From Brasenia schreberi (Eukaryota; Streptophyta; Magnoliopsida; Nymphaeales; Cabombaceae): a DNA stretch of 64,000 nucleotides. The translations under genes and the position numbers were made by a program. The stretch is taken from assembly GCA_036023115.1 (NCBI GenBank), contig JAYKKT010000040.1:5615001-5679000 (forward strand), read 5' to 3'. How positions within the stretch are numbered: the stretch's first letter is position 1; each line of letters starts with the position of its first letter. Positions 12,164-21,439 of this stretch are shown here, piece by piece. Under the pieces are notes generated by a model. That model made no database searches. It was not told the DNA's origin and saw nothing but the letters and a program-made list of their open reading frames with translations.

Positions 12164-12211
<48 letters not shown>

Positions 12212-12260
12212 CATATATATATATATATATATGTATATGTATATATATATGCTTGTCATG
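11789..12260. repeat. Compound CA/TA microsatellite with a 20-bp palindromic minisatellite
   Basis: A block beginning CTGGCCTGC, with TACTTTTATATTCCATTACAGA then (CA)n(TA)n, occurs twice (from 11789 and 11887). It is followed by long TA/TACATA tracts. At 12061-12180 the unit GTATGTACATAC + ATATATAT repeats about six times. GTATGTACATAC is its own reverse complement, so the array can extrude cruciforms. Overlapping Tyr/Ile-rich open frames on both strands are by-products of the repeat. Confidence 0.95.
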
Positions 12261-12899
12261 GTATATACATTTGTCTTGTCATGGTATATACATTTAAAAG
12301 TTTATTCATGTAACGTAGAAAAGCAAAGGCAAGGCTGCCTTGCTTTGCAGATAGTTTAGAAATTCAATAATGAGGAAGCGTATAAAGCAACATGTTAGAC
12401 TCCTCTCTCTCCCTCTCTCTACGGATATGCTCACTACGGATATGCCTACATATTTTTTAATGATATATGAGTATAATTTAAAAAGTTTTAAAAAATTTAA
12501 AAAAATACACAAAACAATAGAACACTGTTATAAAAAAAAAGAAGGAACAGTGATGTGCTTTTCATAAAAGAATATATGAACGAGACAAGATGGTAGAACG
12601 AGACGAAAACGTTAAAAAGAAGAAGAAAACAACACAGAGAAGACTCGTATTCACAGTGAGGCACATTTCGTGGTGTAGAAGGCGTTGGGTTTGTTGTAAG
12701 ACTGGCTTCCAAGCAATTGTCCCCACAAAACGAATGGCTCTGGTTCCTCCCACGCCTCCCTGCTAGCTCTTTCTAGAACTGTGTTCGTGTCAAAAATTGA
12801 GGGCAGCGAATCCTTGAAGAACTGATGTGGGTAATCACAGTTGCGAAAACGTTTCACAGACAATCAACAAAGTCGAAGAAAGCACAAGTCGCTAGCTTT
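12261..12899. other. 3' flank of the beta-carotene hydroxylase gene
   Basis: AT-rich sequence downstream of the BCH stop on the minus strand, probably including its 3' untranslated region. A short tandem (CTACGGATATGC, CTACGGATATGC) lies near 12420. No other feature seen. Confidence 0.45.
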
Positions 12900-14707
12900 C
12901 TAGCTCTTAGTGTTGCTTGTGCTATTGCTGGCTTTGATCCTTCTCTGGATTTCTTTTTCTAGCTCTTCTAGGCCACCAACCTCTTCCAATTCCTGCAACA
13001 CATATTGAAAATACGATACATGTTTAAAAAATAGCTATAACTTTTATCAAGAACCGTGTTTCCGTATCCTCTTCGTGTCTTAAATGCAGACTCAAGCATG
13101 AACAAGAAATTCCACATAAGAGTATAGGCACCATGGCAAACCTTTGGGCCGAGGAAGAGACCATAAGGCACCCCGTCGAACTTATCAGCATGATGGATCT
13201 ACAATGCACTCATCAAAATCATCACAATGAAAAACCTCAATCATAGAGACAATAGAGAATTACACCAACCTGATGAGCTGCGGCTACACGGCGAAAATAA
13301 GGGACGTCGGCGATAGGGCCGACCGGAAAACGCCTGTGAACGAGACCGTCATGCACAAACATGTATGCAATCCCAAACACCGTAATGCCAAGGCCCTGCA
13401 CGCACCACCCACATTTGGTTTATGCCTCATTTGACAAAAAACATACACGATATAGTTATGCACTTGATACATTGTCTTATCATTTGTCTTCATTGTCTTA
13501 TAAGTAGAGTAACAAACTTACAGCGCCGAAGCATAAACCCGGTACGAAGCCCTTGTGGAAGAAACCAAACGCTAGGAGGGCGATTGCTGGCACAGCATTG
13601 ATGATCGCAAACACATCGTTGAGCTCGAATGGTCCTTCCCTTGGTCGATGGTGTGACTGAATGACCACAAAAGATTAACAATAATAGAAAACATGAATGC
13701 ATTGACTGTTAGGTGTGGAATCCGAGTTAACGGTGACTTAAATCAGGTAAAAACAGTTTACACATGGAATTGCACAATTTTTTCTCTATGGTGTCTCAGA
13801 GTATGTGCTTAATTAAAGGTTCGGAAGTGTTTAATACGAGATTTGAGTTAATTACCTCGTGCATAGACCACATGCTCGTGTGCCACAGCTTGCGATGAGC
13901 CCACCGAGCCCAGAACTCCATCCCCACCTGCACCCACATTGCCCACCGCGCTCAGTCACCAAAACGTTCACCCTATACAGACTCCAGAACCGAGATAGTG
14001 GCATTACTGTGGTTTAATGGGAAACTAAGGTCGTAAAGAAAGACTGGGAGCAAAAATAGACACCAGATTAAGAGGCGTAGAACTGCCCAGCGTGTTTTAA
14101 AATCGCACCCCGAAATGCTGCAAATTACAAAAGAAGACCACTCACCGCAGCGCCGACCGACAGCGCGAACGTCCCGAACATCTCCGTCATCGGCACCTCC
14201 CCTCCCTTCACAACCAACCATTTAAATGCAAACGTAAGAAAATCATGCCATCGAAAAGAAAACAAAAGGAAAAAAGCAAGAAAATTGTAAATCTGAAGAG
14301 ACCTCAAATTGCCAATAGAATCTGTAGTAGACAGCTGAGGCAGCCATGGACGTCACGCCGACGCTCGATAGCACGGCCGCTAGTAAGTAAGTGAAGCGCT
14401 CCTTCCTCTTCCTCGCCGTTCGCTCCATGAGCCTCTCGTTCAACACCGGAATCGAAAGCTCCATTTCCCCTTTCTCCTCCTCAATCTCTTCTTCTCTCTC
14501 CTTTCCATCCTCCCTAATTATGACTTCTCGGCTCTTCTCCATAACGAAGCGCAATGCCAACTTCCTCAATCCCATAGCCCGTTCTGGCCGTCCAACGAAG
14601 AGGACGTACTCCGTCCTCTGGCCTCGCGGACCTCCAATCGACGGAATCCGGTTCAACTGGCACTTTCCCGTCATCGCAGCTGCAGCGGCCAAAACGCCTG
14701 CCGCCAT
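12900..14707 (-). CDS. BCH: Beta-carotene 3-hydroxylase (non-heme di-iron), plastid
   Basis: Hydroxylates the beta-rings of beta-carotene to give beta-cryptoxanthin and zeaxanthin in plastid membranes. Seven exons on the minus strand, all in phase 0: 14707-14303, 14205-14146, 13927-13856, 13656-13522, 13395-13270, 13198-13142 and 12992-12900. They give 315 residues, the usual length. Introns are GT-AG. The N-terminus (about 1-90) is an alanine/basic transit-peptide region. ERFTYLLAAVLSSVGVTSMA (about 102-121) is a first membrane segment. The four histidine motifs are intact: HRKLWH (166-171), HESHH (178-182), HDGLVH (239-244) and HQIHH (265-269), which ligate the di-iron centre in this membrane hydroxylase family. 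Conserved blocks GGEVPMTEMFGTFALSVGAA and DKFDGVPYGLFLGPKELEEV are present. The start is the ATG at 14707, the first in frame after the CT-rich leader. It appears functional. Confidence 0.95.
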
Positions 14708-14713
14708 CTCGCC

Positions 14714-14716
<3 letters not shown>

Positions 14717-14756
<40 letters not shown>
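14717..14756. repeat. (GA)20 microsatellite in the BCH leader
   Basis: Twenty GA units start 10 bases upstream of the BCH ATG. On the coding strand this is a (TC)n tract, a common plant 5'-UTR/core-promoter element and a likely length polymorphism. Confidence 0.95.
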
Positions 14757-14758
<2 letters not shown>

Positions 14759-15384
14759 ACTTATCTTTGAGAGACGTCCATTTAAACTGGTGTTGCACTT
14801 TTTTGACTCTTCGCTAACACTCGAGGAAAGAGTTTTATGTAAATGCCACTCACATTAGTGATAAAAGAGTGCCAACGGGTCGGGTTCGTGCCGAACCCAT
14901 TCGGACCAGCCTATGGCAACAAAAGAACAGTTCCATAACTAGTCACGCTCCAAATTCCAAATTATTAGATGAGTATATGGATCCGGATTTCGTTTCATAA
15001 AATCTATCGCAACTCATACTCGACACGAAATGAATGACACCCTTAGATAGAAGGACGAATACGCAATCTATACCCGGTACAAGATCCAAATCTTGGATCC
15101 AATTGGCTGGATCCAGCAAGGTAATTCATATCTTCTTACCTCTTATCAATTCTCATATGGTTTCCAATATGTTAATGGATATCCGAATGTATTAGGTCCA
15201 TGCCCAAACAGTTTTGCTCATCTACTGGCTTGGGGAAATCCACTTTATTCATCATCAACCACTGTTTGTTAAGAAAGTAGTAACAGTAAGAAATCCATGG
15301 AAAATGGCATTGGCAGGCACAGGTGGTGGAATTTCTATGTTTAGTTTCATTTGAAAGTCATGGTTACCGAACTTTATCAACATG
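14757..15384. other. BCH upstream region
   Basis: Intergenic DNA upstream of BCH. It should hold the promoter, but I could not fix a TATA box. A small inverted pair, CGGGTCGGGTTCG and TGCCGAACCC, lies near 14880. Confidence 0.35.
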
Positions 15385-15480
15385 AAGTGGGGTTGGCTAC
15401 ATGGATTCTTAGTTGCTATTGAACTTTATATTGTGTCATATTAGCATTTTACTCTAAAACAGCAAGATCAAGTCATGAGG
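15385..15480 (-). mobile_element. RTE-type LINE 3'-end fragment, diverged
   Basis: The minus strand contains AAGAATCCATGTAGCCAACC, the signature just before the RTE stop codon (compare 24543-24564). It is preceded by a decayed version of the ATGCTAA.ATG.CACA.GAT run. Boundaries are approximate and no target-site duplication was identified. Confidence 0.55.
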
Positions 15481-15685
15481 AAAAATTAATGCGAAAAGTG
15501 AATAGAGAAATGTGTGCAAAATGGATCTCTCTAACATGAGAAAATGGTGGCCCAGATCTAGCATGGGTTAGCTCAGACTATACTCAAACTCATTGATAGC
15601 CCAACTTATGACCATGGCTTCGAAGCTGATGAGCTGCTCATGGTTTGGCTCATCACACAGACTCATTGATCATACCTCTATCTTG

Positions 15686-15806
15686 ATTTTTTTTATTACA
15701 TGGGAGGTTGAAGCCTAATACACATATGCACTCGGGGAGTCGAACTCGATACCTGCAAGTAGGTGTCACAGCGTCCTGCCAGTGAGCTAACACTCTGGGT
15801 GCACTG
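15686..15806 (-). mobile_element. tRNA-derived SINE, copy 1
   Basis: On the minus strand an RNA polymerase III A box (GTTAGCTCACTGGC, 15778-15791) is followed after about 30 bases by a B box (GAGTTCGACTC, about 15738). A body ending TTAGGCTTCAACC and an A-rich tail follow (T-run 15687-15694 on +). The same order and the same GAAGCCTAA..ACACA segment recur at 48204-48334. This supports a SINE family rather than a tRNA gene, since there is no folded anticodon arm. Confidence 0.65.
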
Positions 15807-15971
15807 CCATCTTGACGTTACCTCAAGAAGGTTGGTCGTCTTAATGACATAACTGATAGCCGTGCTTAAAGAAATTGTTTCATACATGACAAGTGAAACA
15901 TTAAAATGGTGTTTGTTTCCATCGCAAATGGATGAAAGAAACGGAATCCGTTTCCATTGAAAATGGAAAAT

Positions 15972-16118
15972 ACAACAACTAAACCTTTTCTCATACTAGA
16001 TGGGGTTGGCTACATGGATTCTTTGTTTCCACATAACCCTATCATGTGCCCTGTTAGCAGTTCACTCAACATAAGCTAGATCATTCTTTATTGTTTCTTT
16101 TCAACATTTTTGTGGTCA
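15972..16118 (-). mobile_element. 5'-truncated RTE LINE insertion with perfect 19-bp target-site duplication
   Basis: 147 bases match the last part of the RTE at 24450-24595 (GACCACAAAA.TGTTG, AAACAATAAAGAATGATCTA, GGAAACAAAGAATCCATGTA, AAAAGG.TTAGTTGTTG) in reverse orientation. Both sides carry TCCATTGAAAATGGAAAAT, at 15953-15971 and 16119-16137. The insertion is therefore a discrete target-primed event, truncated at its 5' end. Confidence 0.9.
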
Positions 16119-16137
16119 TCCATTGAAAATGGAAAAT

Positions 16138-16779
16138 GGAAGAAAAAAATGAAATCCGTCTTTGATCTAGTGATCGACGAAGCACTATGTGAGGAAAAGA
16201 TGAGTCATGCTTCTTCGATGGCCAAGAGTTTTGCTTGAGCAAGCTTTTCACAGGAAAAGGGCTGTGTGTTCCTTGCATTTTGGTATTCCGATTCTCAGGA
16301 CGGTCTGTTTGTATTAGGAATCCTGAATCGTTCGGATCCACGATTCAGATCCAATACCAGTATTAGGGATGCCAACGAATTCAATATATCCAAATTCGAA
16401 TTAATCATCTGGGTATCCAAAACCACTATCTAAATAATAACCATTTGTGATTCGGACTTGGCTTTCAAGTAATCGGCCTTTGTTTTTTTCTCTCTCACGC
16501 TCGACTCCTGTTGTTGTTGTCGTCGAATCCATTGAACCCAAAATTTGGAAAATTAACACACATAAAGAGAAGGAAAACCATAATTCATGGAAATCCATCT
16601 TAAAGAATTCGTTGGTCTACAGTTCTAATACAAGGGGTTTGGTACCACGAATCAAACACATCCTAGGAGGTGCTTGATTATGAGGTTCAGAACTAAGGAA
16701 CTAAAACTACAATGCCATTTTCTACATAATCAAACTAAGACCTTAATTATATATAATAATATTATTTTTTTTTACATTT
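16138..16779. other. Intergenic DNA with a dispersed-motif copy
   Basis: No gene. At about 16614-16670 the motif TTCTAATACAAGGGGTTTGG, then ACCACGAATCAAACACATCC, is followed by a loosely inverted echo (GGTGCTTGATTATGAGGTTC), as if this were the end of a small transposon. Poly-T lies near 16765. Confidence 0.4.
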
Positions 16780-17791
16780 GATATGTATGATGGTGCAAAA
16801 ACATGTGTGAGGACTCATGAAGGAATGACATATTTCTTTGAAGTTAATATTGTGTTACATCAAGGATCAACTTTAAGTCCATACTTATTTATAATGGTGA
16901 TTGATGAGTTAACAAAACATATTCAAGATGAAGTACCTTAGTGTATGTTATTTGCAGATGACATTGTATTAGTGGAGTCTAAGAAAAAAGTTAATAGAAA
17001 ATTGGAACTATGGAGAGAAACATTAGAAAGCAAAAGCCTTCGACTTAGTAGAACAAAGACAGAATATATGGAATGTAAGTTTGATCATTTAGTTACCTCA
17101 GAGGACATAGAAATTAAAATTGGCACACATTGTATCTCCCAAGAAATTAAAATTAGCACACATTGCATCCCCCAAAAAGAAAAGTTTTAAATACCTGGGG
17201 TCAATTTTTCAGAGTGATGGAAGAATTGATGGAGATGTTAAACGTAAAATTAATGCTAGTCGGTTAAAATGGAGAGGAGCATCAAGTATTCTTTGTGATA
17301 AGAAGATACCATTAAAGTTAAAAGGTAAATATTATAGAGCAACAATTAGGCCTGCCATGTTTTATAGTTCTGAGTGTTGGGCAATTAATCATCAACATGT
17401 ACAAAGATGTCTGTGATAGAAATGAAGATGTTGAGATGGATGAGTGGTCATACAAGAAAAGACCGTATACATAATGAGGTTATTAGAAACAAATTAGGAG
17501 TGGCACCAATAGAGGATAAAATGAGAGAATATCGTTTAAGATGGTTTGGACATATAGAAAGAAGATTAAAAGAAGAACCTATAAGAAGGTACGAAAAACT
17601 AAATTTGGAAAGTATTAAAAGAGGTAGAGGACCACCACAAAAGTGTTGGAAAGAAACAATAAAGAATGATATGGCTTATTGTGAGTTAACTGCTAACATG
17701 GCACACGATAGGGATTTGTGGAAACAAAGAATCCATGTAGCCGACCCCATCTAATATGGGAAAAGGCTTAGTAGTAGTAGTAGTTGTTGTT
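16780..17791 (+). mobile_element. 5'-truncated RTE LINE (reverse transcriptase C-terminal half and tail)
   Basis: Aligns closely with 23626-24602 of the near-complete copy, from ATGTATGATGGTGCAAAAAC through the stop to GGGAAAAGGCTTAG and a (GTA)n(GTT)n tail. The FADD catalytic motif remains (MLFADDIVLVE), but a TGG-to-TAG stop precedes it at about 16939. One codon pair is lost after VE. A ~37-bp local duplication (two copies of GAAATTAAAATT.GCACACAT, near 17111 and 17148) shifts the frame. Another shift lies near 17407. It cannot encode an active protein. Remaining similarity to the 21-kb copy is very high, so it is recent. Confidence 0.92.
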
Positions 17792-18238
17792 GTTACCCAT
17801 ATCGGATACCAGTACTATACCCATATCCATGTAACATAAATCGGATGAGATATATGACTAGCTTTCTTCATTCTTCTTGCCTTTTTTATTACTTCAGATA
17901 AGCATTGAAGAGTTTGTTAGTATTTTGATTGATCTGACACGATTATGAAACTTCGTTAGGTAAAACTTATGTTGATGAACGGATGATTTATCTCGGGCTT
18001 TCTTTAACTTTCGGTTGCTTTTATATAAGGAACCTGTTATTAGTTTCAGTTTATGCTGTGTAGATAATTCTTTGATAGGAGTTTATGGGAATCGACATTT
18101 TTTCCAGGAAGTGGCAAGGTTTTGGTAGGTATCTCTTTTCGTTGGGTTGGAGGTTGTGTGAGGTTGGTTATTGCTTTTGAGGTATTTGTTAATCATGCCT
18201 TATATTGATCACCTTTTTCGAGATTCTTCTTTTGTCAT
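17792..18238. other. Intergenic spacer between two retroelements
   Basis: AT-rich with no recognised gene. A small direct repeat (ACCCATATCGGATACC, then ACCCATATCCATG) lies at 17791-17832. Confidence 0.4.
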
Positions 18239-18570
18239 TGCATTCATAAGAAAATAGAAAATTCTCGATAGATCAAACTCATGGCATTACTTTTGCCTTT
18301 TGGTTTTTGTATGAACCGCATATTTTAGTAATTTACTTAGATAATAGAAAAGTCATGTTAGATTTTAAGGAGTCCTAGAAAATTGTAATAAAGCTTAATT
18401 TAGTTGATATATTTTAATTGTCTTAAAATAGTGTAATAATGTCTTGGAAAAATATGATTTTGAAAAACCTATAACGTGTGTAATTTCAACTTCTAAAGCA
18501 TCGGTGAATAATTCTTTCTTTATCTTAAGTTCTTTGCCTTAGTTGTTTCCACTATTTTTTTCTTCCAACA
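18239..18570 (+). repeat. 5' LTR of the Copia element
   Basis: Pairs with 20039-20292 over blocks such as AGTCCTAGAAAATTGTAATA / AGTTCTAAATAAGTGTAATA, then TTAATTTAGT, and the terminal CACTATTTTTTTC..CCA. Identity is clearly low and the 3' copy is shorter, which indicates considerable age. The start (TG at 18239) is inferred. Confidence 0.7.
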
Positions 18571-20038
18571 TTTGATATGAGAGTTTAATTTCTTTCAGAA
18601 TTTTAAAATGGCTTTCTTGAATAGTAGTGGCATGGTCCAACCTCAAATCCTAGATGGAAAGAATTTTGAGCATTGGAGAATCCAAATAAAAGTACTATTT
18701 GGGTTTCAAGAGGTAACAAAAATCATTATGGCAGGATTGGTAGAATCGACAACTACAAATAATTTGATATCAAAAGAGCGGAAGTATCTAAAGAAAAATT
18801 ATAAGAAATATTGTAAAGCTCCTTTTACACCTTTCAAGCATTAGATTCTTCTCGTTTTCATAAGGTAACAAATGCAAAGACGACAAAGGAGGTATGTGAC
18901 ACTCTTGCGAATCCTTATAAGGGAGTTTAGAGAGTCAAGAATATTTGTCTTCAAACTCTCTGTTAATAGTTTGAGCTTTTTTAAATGGATAAATCTGAGT
19001 CAATTTTTTTATTAGTTCTCATTAACGTTGGCTCTTGTAAATCAAATGAAAGTTAATGGTAGACTATCAAAGACCAACACATCATGGAGAAGATTTTTCA
19101 AACTTTGATGTTACAATTTAAATATATTGGAATGTCTATTAAAGAATGTGAGTGTAGAAGAAATAAAAGAATATCGGATTGAAAAAAGATAATCACATAT
19201 CTTGTGCTATAAATAAAAGAGATACGGATATTATAAATATAAGTATAGAAGCAAGAAGGTGAAAAGTTTATATTTCCACGCCAAAGTTGATGATAATTGT
19301 GATAACGTGATGTAGAATTACATGTATGATGATAGAGAGTTATTTTCAAAGTTTGATGGCACCTACTAGTGAGAAGTTAAGTTTAAGAACAACTCAAATG
19401 AGAAAAAGAACTATTAACATTAAGGCGAAGGATGAATTAAACCAATGCATTCTCATATGTTCTATGTTCGTGGTCTTTGTGATAATCTACTAAGCATGAG
19501 ACAATTATTTAAAAAAAAGGCTACGATATAGAGATCAAAAATAGATTTTATTTCATTCGAGACTACAAAAGAGGCTTAATTGTAAAGGTAAAAATGACTC
19601 GTAATCACCTTTTTCTCTTTCTATATTAGATATGTTATATCTTGTCTTACTACTTCCGTCCAAGATTCCTCATGGTTATAGTACAAGCGATTCAGGATTG
19701 TGAATCTCGATAGGATAAAAGCTAACCCAGTAGTCAAAAGGCATAAACAAAAACCCCACATTGATTACTTTGAAGTTTTTGCTCTAATCGCAATATTGTA
19801 TATGAAGTATTCGGATGCGATAATAGGTAAGCAATTATCTTAGAAAAAAAGCAAAAGATTCAGTATTTCATGGAAGAAGCAAGCATATTGACAATATCAT
19901 TTCAGTGTAGATTTAGTGAAGTATGAGTGAATCAGAGAATTAAGTTGAATATGTTTACTAAACCATTAAGAGCAAATATCTTTCTTAAACTAAAGAAAAT
20001 TATTTTTATGATTATAATGAGCTCGGTTTAAGGGAAAC

Positions 20039-20292
20039 TGTTGAAAAAACATAAAATTCTAGATAAATGAGGGTCATGACAACCCTTTTACCTTTTGATT
20101 TTTTTTATAAATCAAACCTATTTTGGGTCATTTATCTAAAAGTAATGTTAGGTTTTGGAGTTCTAAATAAGTGTAATAAGACTTAATTTAGTCGGTATAA
20201 TTTAATTATCCTAAGAAAAATGTGCATTCCTTCCTCATATTCGTTTTTTCTTGAGTTCTTTTTGCCTCAGTTCTTTTCACTATTTTTTTCCA
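20039..20292 (+). repeat. 3' LTR of the Copia element
   Basis: Begins TGTTGAAAA immediately after a purine tract (AAGGGAAAC) and ends ..TTTTTTTCCA. See the 5' LTR for the shared blocks. It is about 80 bases shorter than the 5' LTR through internal loss. Confidence 0.75.
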
Positions 20293-21307
20293 GTGATCTG
20301 GAGGGTGAAAGGGAGCTTGGACTGCGTTGGCTTAATTGGAGCCGATTTTGTGTCTTTTGGTTTGGATTGAATTCGGTGGCTTTGTAGGGAAAGCATAAAG
20401 AGGATGGAGTTTGGTAAGTGCTTTAGAAGAATACGATGATCCGATTCTCCCAGCTGAATGTGCTCCAAGAACTAAACACATTCTTTTTATAACCGTAACA
20501 CTGCATCTCCATCGTCTTGTCGTCGCTGCATATCTGTGGTTGTCATCACCGTTTGAGGATTAGCACATCGCTCTCCGTTCCGCTTCTCCTATATATTATT
20601 CGTTCTTTTGTTTAATCTATTTGATTGTGGACGTGCACGTGAGTGATTTAGTCTGGATTTATAGGTGAATGGAGGTTCTTGAAGCCGACATTATGTTGCC
20701 ATCTCATGTGCTGTTTGAGGAGGATCATGAGTTCAATATCATATGTCCAAGAGTTGCACGGTTCTTTATTTAAATTTAGCTCCGTTTTAGAGTTCAACGT
20801 CCGGTTTTCTTAGATTGGCTATATTTCCTATTGGTCATTCGGTAGTTGCAGATTGGAGTTATTATGTAGTTGCTGATTGGGAGCGATACATGGGGAGTCA
20901 AAGTGTAGGAGGGAGGTGACGGTGTAGTATGTTTTGTTGTCCTCACCTTGGTTTTCATTGAAGTCAACACGTCCATGAGTTAATTGGAATTTGTTGAAGC
21001 AGTTGGAGTGCATAGTTTCACAGCAGCAATAGATCTTGGGGAAGTTTCGCCCCTCTTGTTCTGGTTGTATATTGTTTTCTTTGGAAGGACATATTGTAAT
21101 GTAGCTTCCGTTAGTGGTTGCGGTGATCCTATAGTTAAAGTGCATCGGGAGCATGCTCACATTAGTACTTCTCAGCTCTTATTTTTCTTAGTCGATTGGC
21201 TTTTCATGTCGATAATATTGGTGTTGGTTGTCTTGACTGCCATAAGGCTCGTGGAGCGTGCTGCTGTTATTGATACCTGTTGTTATATGGCCCATTATTT
21301 TTCATTT
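20293..21307. other. T/G-rich intergenic DNA upstream of the RTE insertion
   Basis: No credible gene. Open frames of 60-113 codons on both strands lack motifs. This DNA is continuous with 24620 onward, because the RTE element interrupted it. Confidence 0.4.
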
Positions 21308-21439
21308 TATTGGTTGCCGTGTTAAACTCCGCCCATGTAAGGGATCACCCTTGCATTGCCGGTCCCAAGCCCGGATAAAGGAGGAGGGTTGTGTTAGTCT
21401 TCCGACAGCCAGCGTAAAACTTCGTCGGATTTCTACAAC

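Larger units (their letters stand above)
18239..20292 (+). mobile_element. Collapsed Ty1/Copia LTR retrotransposon
   Basis: A diverged 5' LTR ends ..CCAACA at 18570, followed by TTTGATATGAGAG, a decayed version of the initiator-methionine primer site TGGTATCAGAG. A gag start follows at 18608 (PQILDGKNFEHWRIQIKVLF, the Copia gag opening). Then come traces of reverse transcriptase near 19722 (KRHKQKPHIDYFEVFA, compare KGY.Q..GIDY.EVFAPV) and of the RNase H tail near 19941 (LNMFTKPLRANIF, compare DIFTKPL). The polypurine-like AAGGGAAAC precedes the 3' LTR. Flanking 5-mers GTCAT and GTGAT match at 4 of 5. Most of pol is gone and all frames are broken. It is old. Confidence 0.85.

Noticed and set aside
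11652..12359. Several long open frames on both strands encoding Tyr/Ile/Val/Cys repeats
   Set aside because: They are direct translations of TA/TACATA/CA microsatellite sequence, open in many frames at once.
14391..14858. Plus-strand 155-codon frame opposite BCH exon 1
   Set aside because: Antisense shadow of the transit-peptide exon, running into the GA microsatellite (RERERE).
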